Both the position numbers and the translations under genes were made by a program. Shown here piece after piece: positions 33,401-41,489 of a stretch of 64,000 nucleotides of DNA (within the stretch, counting starts at the first letter, position 1; the number at the start of each line of letters is the position of its first letter). Location: NCBI RefSeq assembly GCF_029784135.1, contig NC_073745.1, forward strand, positions 106,278,365 through 106,342,364. The letters run 5' to 3'. The notes beneath the pieces were generated by a model. The model saw only the letters and a list, made by a program, of their open reading frames with translations, searched no databases and had not been told where the DNA came from. The DNA comes from Toxorhynchites rutilus septentrionalis (Eukaryota > Arthropoda > Insecta > Diptera > Culicidae).

Positions 33401-33640
33401 GGAAGAGTCCGGCAAGCTGTAGTTCAGACTGCGAGGGGGATTCTGCGTAGGCCAGTATCAAAGTTGGCAGTGTTGGAGGTTGAGACTGGTGGTAAAACTG
33501 ACTCCGGTGGCCAGTGTTACGGGGGGGAGGATGTTGCGGATGGGAACCCTGTTCCGCAGCACCCGTTTCGGGTCGATGAGGTAACGAAAATGACAGATGA
33601 TGAACGAATAAAAAGTCAGAAACAGGAACAAAAGAAGTGA
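27446..33640 (+). CDS. BEL/Pao Gag-Pol polyprotein with N-terminal PHD finger
   Basis: ATG lies 20 bases after the LTR; 2064 codons, no lesion. Domains with approximate residues: a PHD-type zinc finger at 17-64 (CVNCDRPDTVDDMVQCDEC, then WWHMSC and HWSCRNC); a coiled-coil-like KLQQLEEKQALEKRHLDE segment around 85; a gag region around 405-580; CCHC knuckles around 626 (CACCKKSGHRVAEC) and CRSC...C; an aspartic protease near 735 (FAFLDDGSSLSLIE); RT with HYVDDFLDS near 1152; RNase H starting IFVDASEAAF near 1340; an integrase H2C2 finger near 1650; and the integrase core D (GIDLFGP), D (IYTDNGTNF) and E (GGSWERM) near 1722, 1785 and 1833. The ORF runs through the polypurine tract and stops inside the 3' LTR. 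The PHD finger is the unusual part. Confidence 0.95.
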   Translation: MENPGNTDEHTPEQSMANNCVNCDRPDTVDDMVQCDECGNWWHMSCAGVTKSVSERHWSCRNCMPHSISSRTTTSSVRASRAQLKLQQLEEKQALEKRHLDEKHKLIQEELNELDDAVSNRSRISRMSLNKVQQWQKERAEHSEGACALPIAADPVAVSLIPQDKSRDNETITERDPVRANQTLDSTLRDRNVVRNQQQQTEVEMFLGLTSDKRVQQKNTGAIPKIFPDPKLGSGNQDQQQKTSAICMANQGSKLIQQEQQRQVSAFSTTANFNLNQHQEISGIPKTVPKQREVTDVRGNFDHQIPPVAQQGKPLYNVKDSRYLPPNDNSSLQHIIKQFGNMEPTATTSSFGMNMYLPEVRTLPSLGTNTIFPPNRNSTLLTGNIPLSPDFPNVDQFTPSPSQLAARQVMPRDLPTFSGDPADWPIFISSFMNTTLACGYNCAENLARLQRCLRGSAYESVKSRLLLPESVPQVIDTLRLLYGRPELLISALLQNVRSVPAPKAEKLETIIDFGVAVRSLCDHLEAAGQQEHLSNPTLLMELVEKLPAYTKMQWANYMQQHPVVNLKTFGDFMLGVVVAISRVTMYAGGNSGSQHKQKQRAVVNAHIGETEQVREPLHVNEILCACCKKSGHRVAECPTFRSYSIDNRWKFAQNNGLCRSCLNAHGRRSCRNATQCVIEGCQYRHHPLLHSNRSNSQPFQRSSTAENHTHRQCDQILLFRIIPVTICGPRATIETFAFLDDGSSLSLIEQELVEQLGMDGWTKPLCLKWTGNVTRIEPESKQVQMTIKGTNTRKQFNLNDVRTVKELTLPEQSLRYDELSQRFRHLQGLPIVSYEKAVPRLLIGVNNLNLTVPLKIREGRKNEPVAVRTRLGWCIFGGSHKEVTHSLNYHACECATDQDLHNVVRDYFTMEDAGVKPLIQLESEEDKRAKRIMEETTRRVGSSFETGLLWRYDHVEFPDSFSMAVKRFECLERRMARDPELAVSLKKQISDYQQKGYAHRATEAELKRGDPKRVWYLPLGAVMNPRKPGKVRLIWDAAAKVDGISLNTMLLKGPDQLTSLPAVLSRFRQYRVGVSADIREMFHQIFIREQDRHSQRFLWRNNSTEPLSIFLMDVATFGSTSSPASAQFVKNKNAEEFADRFPRAVESIVKNHYVDDFLDSFENEEEAVRVSQETSFIHLHGGFQLRNWLSNSAELLKEMKEEGPNDSKSFCLNSAEGTARVLGMLWLTVNDELRFSMKMKDEIQLVIDKGERPTKRQLLKCLMGVFDPLGLLSVFLSHGKILLQDVWRAGLLWDEKVPEDIFDRWTRWTELFPKIEDLRISRCYFTRATADTYKAFQLHIFVDASEAAFSAVAYFRTAKFESEAECSLVAAKTKVAPLKPLSIPRLELQAAVLGSRLMTTVLESHTVEVKRCVLWSDSATVLAWLRADHRRYKQYVACRVGELLSITEVAQWRWVPSKLNPADAATKWGKNPCPGTGDVWFKGPEFLQQPEENWPKQTTTSIPPEEELRPCYIIQQSLLPEAIVEFTRFSKWRRLLGAIAYVHRFIDNCRRRCRGEEAEMLYLTQDELKKAKNTLMKMVQWQAYPEEMVTLSRGQAELAKSSNLYQNTPTVDEYGVLRIDGRIGAASHIRFDTRYPVILPRKHFVTELIVDYFHRAFGHANFETVVNEIRQFYHISRLRTVVKQIAAACQWCKLMKAKPTVPRMAPLPVARLASFTRPFTHTGIDLFGPLFVKVGRSAVKRWVCLFTCLTTRAVHVEAYSLSTPSTVKCITPFVNHRGSPAEIYTDNGTNFTGADRLLRKMIDKINGELAETFTNTNTKWVFIPPSAPHMGGSWERMVRSIKTAMETAYCNDRKLDDEGLVTLVVAAEAIVNSRPLTYLPLDADEGEALTPKHFLLGSSNGVHQPSTEFTDSSLVVKSSWYQIQHQLDIFWKRWIREYLPTLTKRTKWFGETKPLAIGNLVLIVEETRRNGWVRGRVLEVVAGKDGRVRQAVVQTARGILRRPVSKLAVLEVETGGKTDSGGQCYGGEDVADGNPVPQHPFRVDEVTKMTDDERIKSQKQEQKK
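33521..33531 (+). other. Polypurine tract of the BEL/Pao element
   Basis: GGGGGGGAGGA lies immediately 5' of the right LTR, the expected position of the plus-strand primer. It is also translated as part of the polyprotein C terminus. Confidence 0.8.
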
Positions 33641-34009
33641 CAGAAATTATAGAAAACTTACGGCTAATTCTTAGATCTACCTAAAACAAAGTGAATATCT
33701 TAAATCTATTACTTAAAACTATTTACACTAGTGCTTAAACCTATTTAGCCTACCGTAAGTTACATAATGAAGTTAAACTAAAACTTATACTAAAATTATA
33801 TATTATATTTAGAATATTTGAGGAGAATTGGATTTCCACATTGCGGTTCGATAGAATTTCGTCACTGGAAAAATGTGAGTTATTCCTTAACCTATATAAT
33901 GAATGAAAATGGAATTTTGTTTGTTAATTTTAGCTTTAAGCATTGCTTGAAATACAGTCGCTGAAAAGAATCCAGTGTTTCGAAAACACGTTCCGTGACC
34001 GCCGGAACA
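33532..34009 (+). repeat. BEL/Pao 3' LTR
   Basis: 478 bases, about 99.6 % identical by eye to the 5' LTR, followed by GATTTC. It contains the stop codon of the polyprotein at 33638-33640. Confidence 0.95.
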
Positions 34010-34129
34010 GATTTCAATTCAGTGATTTTGTGATTTCTTGAGAGAACTTTCAAAAACAATTTGCCCAAGTGTACCTTATAACTGCAGATCGTAGTTCCTA
34101 GGCACAATATTCATCTGATAGTTTGGATT

Positions 34130-35472
34130 GGATATTGTTGATAGAAGTCAAAAATATAAAAAATGACAATCGATATAACTATAAATCTTTTCTCCTTGTG
34201 TCAAGGTCTATCCAGAAGATGCACCTGGAACTGGCCCATGGGTTGTTTTCTTCCGGCCCAAGCCAAAAGGAAAACCCCTCAATGTCATTCAAATTTCGAA
34301 AGATCTGGCAAAATATTACTCATCCGTGGTCGAAATCTCCAAGGTTAGGCCGAACAAACTGCGTGTTGTCGTGGTTAGTCGGAAGCACGCTAACGATATT
34401 GTTGTCGACAATCGTTTTGTAATAGAATATCGCGCATATGTGCCCTGCCATAACGTAGAAATTTCGGGGGTGATTACAGAAACGGGTCTGACGAGCGAAA
34501 TGGTAAAAAAGGGAGATGGTAGATGTAAATAGCTCCCTTTGAAGCAAATTAAAATTTTGGACTCCCATCAACTAGGAAAAGTTTCCCAGAATGGGGAAGA
34601 AAAAAAAATTCACGCCGTCCGACTCGTTTCGAGTAACTTTTGCAGGTTCCGTCCTCCCTGACCACATTATGGTGGATAAATTAAGGCTTCTAGTGCGACC
34701 CTTCGTGCCAAAGCCCATGACTTGCAACAAATGCAAGTCAGTTGGTCATACAGCAGATTATTGCGCCAACAAGGAGAGCTGTGTCACTTGCGGAGAGCAA
34801 CATGAGGGGAAATCCTGCATTGCGACTGAGCATAAATGTCCATATTGCGGGGGATCCCCACACGAGCTCTCAGCTTGTGAAACTTACAAGAGTCGCTGGG
34901 ATAAACAGAAGCGCTCTTTGAAGGAACGCTCGAAGCGCACTTTTGCGGAAATTTTGAAGGGCGCTTCTCCACTGGCTCAAGAACAACAACCAATCAACAC
35001 ACATAATGTTTTCGCTACGTTGCCAGTTGACGAAATAGAAGCGGACACAGCTAGCGGGGGCACAACGGTTATTTCCAAAGGGAATCTCCGGCGCAAAAAT
35101 GTGATCACTCCCAAAGCTCAAGGACAAGTCCCTCAGGTGATAACCCCTGTTAGCTTGCCTAAAAATTCGAGTGCAGCGGACAAGCAAAATCAGGTTCCTC
35201 CTGGCTTCCGTGGAAAAAGTTTACCCTCAAACGACCCAGTACTCGAGGGGACATCAAAAACCCTAACTGTCCCTATTTTTTCGTTCAGCTCAACTTCCCA
35301 ATCGGGATTTATAAAATTGTCTGACCTTTTGGATGAAATCTTCACATGTTTTAATGTTTCCGACTCCATCAGAACCGTTGTCATCTCAATGCTTCCAGTA
35401 TTAAAGACAATTTTGCAACAATTGATGCAAACATGGCCCCTCCTTGCAATGATTATCTCTCTTGATGTCTAA
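34130..35472 (+). pseudogene. I-type LINE ORF1 (gag with three zinc knuckles), decayed
   Basis: Coding similarity begins with broken frames around 34190-34590 (CRAYVPCHNVEISGVITETG segment in frame 34326). It continues as an open frame from 34591 to 35472 containing SDSFRVTFAGSVLPDHI, then CCHC motifs CNKCKSVGHTADYC, CVTCGEQHEGKSC and CPYCGGSPHELSAC, and a Ser/Thr-rich tail. The family binds RNA during retrotransposition. The same gag segment recurs as a fragment at 60901-61210. Frameshifts in the first third and a stop near 34530 show it is dead. Confidence 0.8.
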
Positions 35473-35474
35473 TT

Positions 35475-35698
35475 TAAATAGAGAGGTCGGAGATATCACT
35501 GTTTTACAGTGGAATTGTCGCAGTCTTGGATAAATTAAAATTTTTAATTCATAACTTCAATCGTGATGTTTTTGCTCTGTCCGAAACTTGGCTTTCTTCG
35601 CGAGATGATCTCTCATTCCGCGATTTTAATATTACTCTTGGACCGTATTGACAGATACGGAGGGTCGCTATTGGGGATCAATACGTGCCACTCATTTT
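35475..35698 (+). pseudogene. I-type LINE ORF2 start (endonuclease), before the insertion
   Basis: The reading from 35485 gives REVGDITVLQWNCRSLG and then, after stops, SETWLSSRDD, the apurinic endonuclease N terminus. It breaks at 35698 where the H3-carrying element is inserted. The coding sequence resumes at about 37882 as RIDLPPIGGIEAVACHANIR. This makes the insertion boundary unambiguous. Confidence 0.75.
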
Positions 35699-36416
35699 GA
35701 AGTAGGACTACGTCTTTCATTTCTATACCGGGGTGTCAAATCAAAGTTTCGAAAACGAAAGCGTTACGTCGGAGACCGAGATTTTGAGCGTTAATAGCTC
35801 CTAAACAACTGAACGAAATGGTATGATGAACACGTCATTCGAAAGATAAAATGTCTACGCGTTATATACTTGTTACTTTTTCATCCAAAAACTTGTTTCA
35901 ATAGCCTTAAAATTGCTTTCAAAACAGGCTATTGAAATCAACAATCGGTATATAAGCGAGCGCCGCTCGGAAATCCACTCAGTTATAGTTGAACAGCGAT
36001 TGGAGCATGTTGTCGCTGTTGTGATGAGGCTAACTTCGTTTATCATGAAAGCGCTGATGAACGGTGTCACCAAGAGCCTGAACGGTGTCACCTTAGGCCA
36101 GAAGGGAATCCATCAGGAGGAGAGTGATGCCAAGGTTCCGCTTGAAACATCGGAGCAGCCGCCACACACATATACACGATGATAGCAACCCTCGTTGCTA
36201 TCATCGTTGCTGAAAAATAATCTACCAGTTCCCCTGGGAATTGAAAAATACATTCATGCGAAAGAGTTTATTTTAATGTTTTCTATCCATACAACACTGC
36301 AACCAATAACATTTGGTTTTGTGATTTTTCAATCAATCGAAATTAACAGGAAATCTTCTGAGTATTATTTTTCCCCATCAGTAGATAATTTTCGTATCCA
36401 ATATTGGATGCATAAC

Positions 36417-37135
36417 ATGAAAAACGGAAAATGTTTCACATCGCGAAAATCATGTAATTTTCGAGCGATTATTTGCTTCCTACTCATATAATGCTGCGTC
36501 CAAATACATTTCGTTTTGGATTTTTCAATCAAGTGCGATCAAAGTAAGACCATGTCTATCGGCAATTTATTAGAGATGCAATGAATCTTAAGGAATTCCC
36601 GCTCTACGCGCACTGGCAAACGATGTTTACTTAACAATTTCTTAAACGAGAAATGGGTGTTGTGAGAAAGGATTAGCGAACGCAATAACGACAAACGGGA
36701 GAAAGAGAAGTTTGGAAGTTGAAGGAAATTGGCAGAAAACATCTTCATTTTATCTTTCGAATAATGTGATTCATACCACTTCGTTTTGCCAGAAAGAGAT
36801 TATTAATGCTCAAAGGAGGAATCGAGTTCTCCGAGGAAATTACCCAGTGCAATTAGAGTCGACTATCGATTGCGGCATTCGTACACAAATAATATTATAA
36901 TGCAGTTTCATCAAAGTGATTTCTTCGATATAGGGAAATATTCACTACACCATGTCATGTATTTCATATTCTTCACTATCAAATCCATATCCATGGCCCC
37001 TGTCGGTATCGTATATCATCGACACCACGATTTTCGCTAAATGCTCATTTCAGTTCGGCCTGCAAAAAAACTTTTCTGAACTCTAATCCATCAAATTTGG
37101 AGCCCTGAAAAGGGCCGTTGATTATATGCTAAGGT
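36417..37135. other. Interior of the H3 element downstream of the pseudogene
   Basis: No other histone-like reading was recognised on either strand. A 69-codon minus-strand open frame at 36539-36748 has no known motif. The histone-type stem-loop is at 37101-37116. Confidence 0.4.
37101..37116 (-). terminator. Histone mRNA 3' stem-loop
   Basis: On the minus strand the sequence is GGCCCTTTTCAGGGCT: a six-base stem (one G-U pair) and TTTC loop, matching the metazoan replication-dependent histone 3' processing hairpin. It lies about 25 bases after the end of the H3-like reading, the normal distance. A purine-rich 'agagttcagaaaag' follows and could be the histone downstream element. Confidence 0.85.
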
Positions 37136-37138
37136 AAT

Positions 37139-37487
37139 ATAGTACGCTCTCCTCGGATACTATGGGCCAGCTGGATGTCCTTGGGCATGATATGACGCGT
37201 TTTGCATGGGTAGCACACAAATTGATATCTTCGAATAGGCCTCCTGCAGCGTCATAACCGCGGAACTTTGGAAGCGCAAATCGGTTTTGAAGTCCTGAGC
37301 AATTCCACGAACCAAATGCTGCAAAGGTAGATTACGGATCAGCAATTCGATCGACTTCTGATAGCGACGAATTTCACGCAAAGTTCTCGGTCGATAGCGA
37401 TGTGGCTTCTTCAAACTTTCTGCGACTGGTGCGCTTACGTGGTGCCTTACCACCGAAAGACTAACGAGCTGTCTGCTTAGTCCCGAT
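37139..37487 (-). pseudogene. Histone H3 pseudogene
   Basis: The minus-strand reading contains unmistakable H3 pieces in order: TKQTAR then a stop where K9 should be, GGKAPRK, a deletion of roughly eight codons, then [41 protein letters not shown] and, after frame changes, [10 protein letters not shown], the KDIQLA segment and IRGER. There are several indels and at least one nonsense change. H3 is a nucleosome core protein of 136 residues; this copy cannot encode it. No intron is present, but replication-dependent H3 genes are intronless. The TATA box and 3' stem-loop show DNA-level copying of a histone locus, not retroposition. Confidence 0.92.
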
Positions 37488-37548
37488 GAAACAAGTCCTC
37501 ACGGTGCGAGAGTAGAGTAAGAAATGAACGAAAGCAAAGGAAGTGTCA

Positions 37549-37555
37549 TTTTATA
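37549..37555 (-). promoter_or_regulatory. TATA box of the H3 pseudogene
   Basis: On the minus strand TATAAAA lies about 62 bases upstream of the degenerate H3 start, followed by a short pyrimidine-rich leader, as in insect replication-dependent histone genes. Confidence 0.7.
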
Positions 37556-37875
37556 AACCTTAAAAGTATAGAATGTAAACCCCACGCTTACCCTGAGAGA
37601 GAAACGAATAACATCGAAGTATATGTATACAGTAAGCTTATATAATAAAGAGGGTGGGGTTTACATTTTATACTTTATTTTTTGTATCCAATATTGGATA
37701 CATAAAACCTTGATAAAACCTCCAACGTAACGCTCACGTTTTCGAAGTCCCTCAAATATTAATTTATTCATTCATTCAGAATGGATTTAGATTCAACTTC
37801 AAACAAATGATCTCTAAATCAACGATAGTCCTTCGTCACCCTTGCGGTTATACCAGAGATATAACCCTCTTCCTG

Positions 37876-39435
37876 TTTTTTAGAATTGACCTTCCACCTA
37901 TTGGAGGGATCGAAGCTGTTGCTTGTCATGCAAACATCAGAGGCAAAGACTTCTGTATTGTCAGCTTGTATTGGCCTCCGAAAGTTCAAGTTAGCCGAAA
38001 GCAACTTGATGACATGTGCTCACTCCTTCCTGAGCCACGGTTGATCTTGGGAGACTTCAACTCTCACGGTACCATCTGGGAGGAACAGTACCACGACAAT
38101 CGTTCATCGTTGATATATGACCTTTGTAACAGCTTCATTATGACCGTATGACCGGGGAAAAACACGTGTACCTGAACCTCCTGCTAACCCAAGTGCTCTT
38201 GACCTCTCGCTTTGCTCGAATTCACTATCGTTAGATTGCAAGTGGAATGTAATCTAGGACCCCAACGGTAGTGATCACTTGCCAATCAAAATTTCCATCA
38301 CCATTGGGTCAAATTCTTCTGAATCTATAAACATGGCATATGACCTCACAAGACACATTGACTGGAAAAAATATGCGGACGCGATTACTCTAGCCAGCAA
38401 TTCCAGAGATAGCTTACCTCCATTGGAGGAGTATAACTTCCTTTCTCGTTTGATCTATGACAGCGCGGTTCGCGCTCAAACGAAACCCATCCCAGGTTCC
38501 ACTATTCGTCGAAGGCCTCCCAATCCATGGTGGGATAGCCAATGTTCCAAGCTTTATCGGGATAAATCGAATGCATTTAAAGCTTTTCGAAAACGTGGAA
38601 CCATTGAGAATTTTCAAACGTATTTAGCCCTTGAAAATCACTTTTAAAACTTGATCAAAGGGAAAAAACGTGCCCTTTGGCGAAATTTCGTGGGAGGTTT
38701 GTCACGATAAACGTCAATGAAAAAATTATGGAAAGTGGCTCGAAACATGAGAAATCGCTCTTCAACGAATGAAAGTGAGGAATACTCACATCGATGGATT
38801 TTGAATTTTGCACGGAAGGTTTGTCCCGATGCCGTTCCCGTACAAAAAATTGTTCGAGATATTTCACAAGATAGTTGCGATCTTGATTCCGAGTTTTCGA
38901 TAGTAGAATTCTCTCTTGCTCTCCTTCCATGTAAGAATTCTGCTCCGGGATCGGATAGAATTAAGTTCAACTTGTTGAAAAACCTCCCTGATGTGGCGAA
39001 ACATCGCTTGTTGGATTTATTCAATCGGTTTCTGGAACATAATATTGTATGGGTTCCGCAGGGGCAAGGGGACGAATGATTGTCTTGCGTTTCTTTCTTC
39101 AGAAATTCAAATGGCTTACGCTGAAAAAAAAACAAATGGCTTCAGTATTCTTGGACATAAAGGGGGCTTTTGATTCTGTTTCAATAGAGGTTTTGTCAGA
39201 TAGATTACACTCTCGGGGTCTGCCGCCTTTATTGAATAATATGTTATATAACTTGCTTTGTGAGAAACATTTGAAACACACCTCTTTAAACTCCAGCGAA
39301 TTCAGTATCTTTGTCTCCGTATTGCGTTGGGATGTATGCAGTGTTGAAAAAATCATCTTCGATAAAATCAAATGGACAGATTTTCGGGCTAGGTTGCATC
39401 GAAAACCTATATATTCCAAACGAAAATTGAAATGA
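37876..39435 (+). pseudogene. I-type LINE ORF2 continuation (endonuclease and RT), decayed
   Basis: After the insertion the endonuclease resumes (RIDLPPIGGIEAV, then WPPKVQVSRKQLDDM, LILGDFNSHGTIWEEQ). It runs through frameshifted RPPNPWWDSQCSKLY (38520) to the RT region (SLALLPCKNSAPGSDRIKF, 38920). A deletion then joins it to GKGTNDCLAFLSSEIQMAY and a DIKGAFDSVSIEVL motif (about 39155). Homology stops near 39345. Many stops and shifts; non-functional. Confidence 0.78.
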
Positions 39436-40053
39436 CAGATCCAGGCAACCATTGAATATGAGCAAATGAACTTTTGTACTTCAATATGTTTTGATGTTTA
39501 TTTTTTCCACCCAGTGTCATTTTCATCTTGATTATCGGAAACGAACTGAATTTCATTTTAGCCAAATGAATATCAGCTGTTGTTAACTTCTAACCTGAGG
39601 CTGCTGTGTGCGGTTGGGTTTTGCAGTTGCCGGATGCCGTAATCGGAAATACCTTATGAAATTCCCGATGTCGCAAATGACTTGACGGTAGCTAAAAACC
39701 ACTCGTTGTATCCATTCTGCATATGCCGTTGCTACCGTCTCGCCAAATAAAATTTATTTTGAACTTAAATTCACTGCCAGAACGAATATCGTTTCGGATG
39801 TGATGAATATCAATTTGTTGCTTTTGATATCCAAAGTATAAATAACAACGAAGTTATGAACCCCACTCAATGTCGCATTCATTCATTATAGCAAATTTGC
39901 TCATGCAACAGCGATATGAACAAAATGAACTCGTTTGTTATTGTCATCAATATAATGAGGGCAGTGTGTTTTAAGCTGAAAAAAAATCACAGACTGGAAC
40001 AAAATCATATTCGTTTCTCGTGAATATTTGTTGATATTCTAAGACACTGGATG
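39436..40053. other. Unassigned insertion inside the I-type LINE
   Basis: This AT-rich segment separates the RT part ending before 39435 from the RT/RNase H part beginning around 40054. No terminal inverted repeat or target duplication was convincing. It may be an old insertion or deletion scar. Confidence 0.4.
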
Positions 40054-41480
40054 TATGCCCTCAACGCATACCATGAGTCTCGAGGTTTTGGCAGGCTTGC
40101 TCCCACTAAAAGATCGCTTCAATTTATTATCTCTTCGGTTCCTCATCCGGTGTAAGGTTTTGAACCCATTGGTGATCGGAAATTTTGAGCAGCTGAACGG
40201 GCTAAATTTTCATTCTGGCTTCATGAGTTCATATCATGAATTCATCTCCATGCAGATTGAGTCTTCTTCGTACATTCCCAACCGTGTTTGTTTCCCTGAC
40301 TACATCAATTCCTCTGTGCATTTTGATGAGTCCATGAAGCAGTATCCATGGAATTCCAGATTATCTTCGATCGCGGATCGTTCCAACGATCTTCGGTGCA
40401 AAGTATGGGCGTGTCAATTGTGATAATATGTACTTTACTGATGGGTCCTCTATGAATGAGTCCACTGGATTTGGAGTGTTCAACGAATTTTTTAGCACCT
40501 CACACAGTCTTCAGAATCCTTGCTCAGTGTATATTGCTGAATTGGCAGCAATACACTGGGCGCTGGACAGCCTCGCCTCACGACCGGTTGAACACTATTA
40601 CATTGTAACGGATAGTCTTAGCTCTGTCGAAGCTATTTGTTCAGTGAGGCCGGAAAAGCACTCGCCGTACTTCCTTGAGAGATCACGAGAAATTTTGAGT
40701 GCTTTAACCAGACGCTGTTATGCCATTACCTTTGTCTGGGTCCCTTCACATTGCTCAATTCCGGGTAATGAGAGGGCTGACTCATTAGCGAAGGTAGGTG
40801 CAATTGAAGGCGTTATTTATAAGCGTCAAATCGCCTTCAATGAATTTTATTCTTTAGTCCGTAAAAATACAATCGCTAACTGGCAACGCAAGTGGAACGA
40901 AGATGAATTGGGTCGGTGGTTTCACTCGATTATCCCTAAGGTTAGCCTTAAACCATGGTTCAAAAGTCTGGACTTGAGTCGGGACTTTATTCGCACCTTC
41001 TCTCGGCTCATGTCCAATCACTGTTCGTTAGAAGCGCTACTCTTTCGTATTAATTTCGCCGACAGCAATATCTGTGTTTGTGGCCATGGTTACCACGACA
41101 TCGAACACGTTGTTTGGTCGTGCGATAGGTATGTTGTTGCCAGATCGAATATAGAAAACTTTCTTCGGGCCAGAGGAAGGCAGCCCAATGTGCCGGTGAG
41201 AGATGTGTTGGCTCGGCTAGACCTTGATTACACGTCCCAAATATACGTTTTCCTTAAAACTATTGATCTTCGAATCTGATTGTTCTTACATCCTTTCAGT
41301 CTCTCGCAAGCAAACCTGTGTTCCACCGATTGCCCGGTTAGTTTGAAACATAGAAGATAATCCTTCAGTTTGGTCCGACTGAGCGTTATCGGGCGTCAGA
41401 CGGCATACATATGCCTGGCCCATTACGTTTGTACGGTTATTTTGCTCTGAAACGTGACGAGAAATGTGGAGCTCTAATGG
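40054..41480 (+). pseudogene. I-type LINE ORF2 C-terminal half (RNase H) and 3' UTR
   Basis: 40055-40423 is the RT thumb region (PLKDRFNLLSLRFLIRC). After a stop, 40428-41279 is an uninterrupted 283-codon RNase H and tail: YFTDGSSMNESTGFGVF, AELAAIHWAL, IVTDSLSSVEAI, FVWVPSHCSIPGNERADSLA with all four acidic positions and the His, then a Cys/His cluster (CVCGHGYHDIEHVVWSC). The end VRDVLARLDLDYTSQI matches the fragment at 3480. About 200 bases of probable 3' UTR follow. RNase H removes RNA from the hybrid during element copying. Upstream parts of the LINE are broken, so it is a fossil. Confidence 0.85.
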
Positions 41481-41489
41481 CGTTCACAC

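Larger units (their letters stand above)
26949..34009 (+). mobile_element. BEL/Pao LTR retrotransposon, apparently complete and young
   Basis: Two 478-base LTRs (26949-27426 and 33532-34009) start TGTTGCGG and end GGAACA. They differ by eye at only two sites ('gaacGgata' versus 'gaacAaata' type change, and 'ttacCgct' versus 'ttacGgct'). A 6-base duplication GATTTC (26943-26948 and 34010-34015) flanks the element. A polypurine tract GGGGGGGAGGA precedes the right LTR. A single uninterrupted ORF spans the interior and has the BEL/Pao order protease, RT, RNase H, integrase. Near-identical LTRs and an intact ORF mean a recent, potentially mobile insertion. Confidence 0.95.
35699..37875. mobile_element. 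Histone-H3-carrying interspersed element, copy 2
   Basis: This 2177-base sequence interrupts the endonuclease of an I-type LINE. It lies in a T run (TTTT before, TTTTTT after), so a ~4-base duplication is possible. Both ends match the copy at 4512-16393. From the left it holds a ~240-base shared block ('tttctataccggggtg', 'acgagattttgagcg' region), a TATATAAGCGAGCG promoter-like box (~35950), linker sequence, then about 1.27 kb absent from copy 1 with the H3 pseudogene on the minus strand, then the shared right end. The extra segment is bracketed by 'gtatccaatattggat' at ~36394 and ~37684, suggesting gain or loss by recombination between these repeats. Confidence 0.65.

Noticed and set aside
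27446..33640. Host PHD-finger gene or endogenous retrovirus with envelope
   Set aside because: It lies exactly between two near-identical LTRs, has BEL/Pao pol order, and contains no envelope-like ORF.
37139..37487. Functional histone H3 gene
   Set aside because: Nonsense codon at K9, deletion of about eight codons and several frameshifts.
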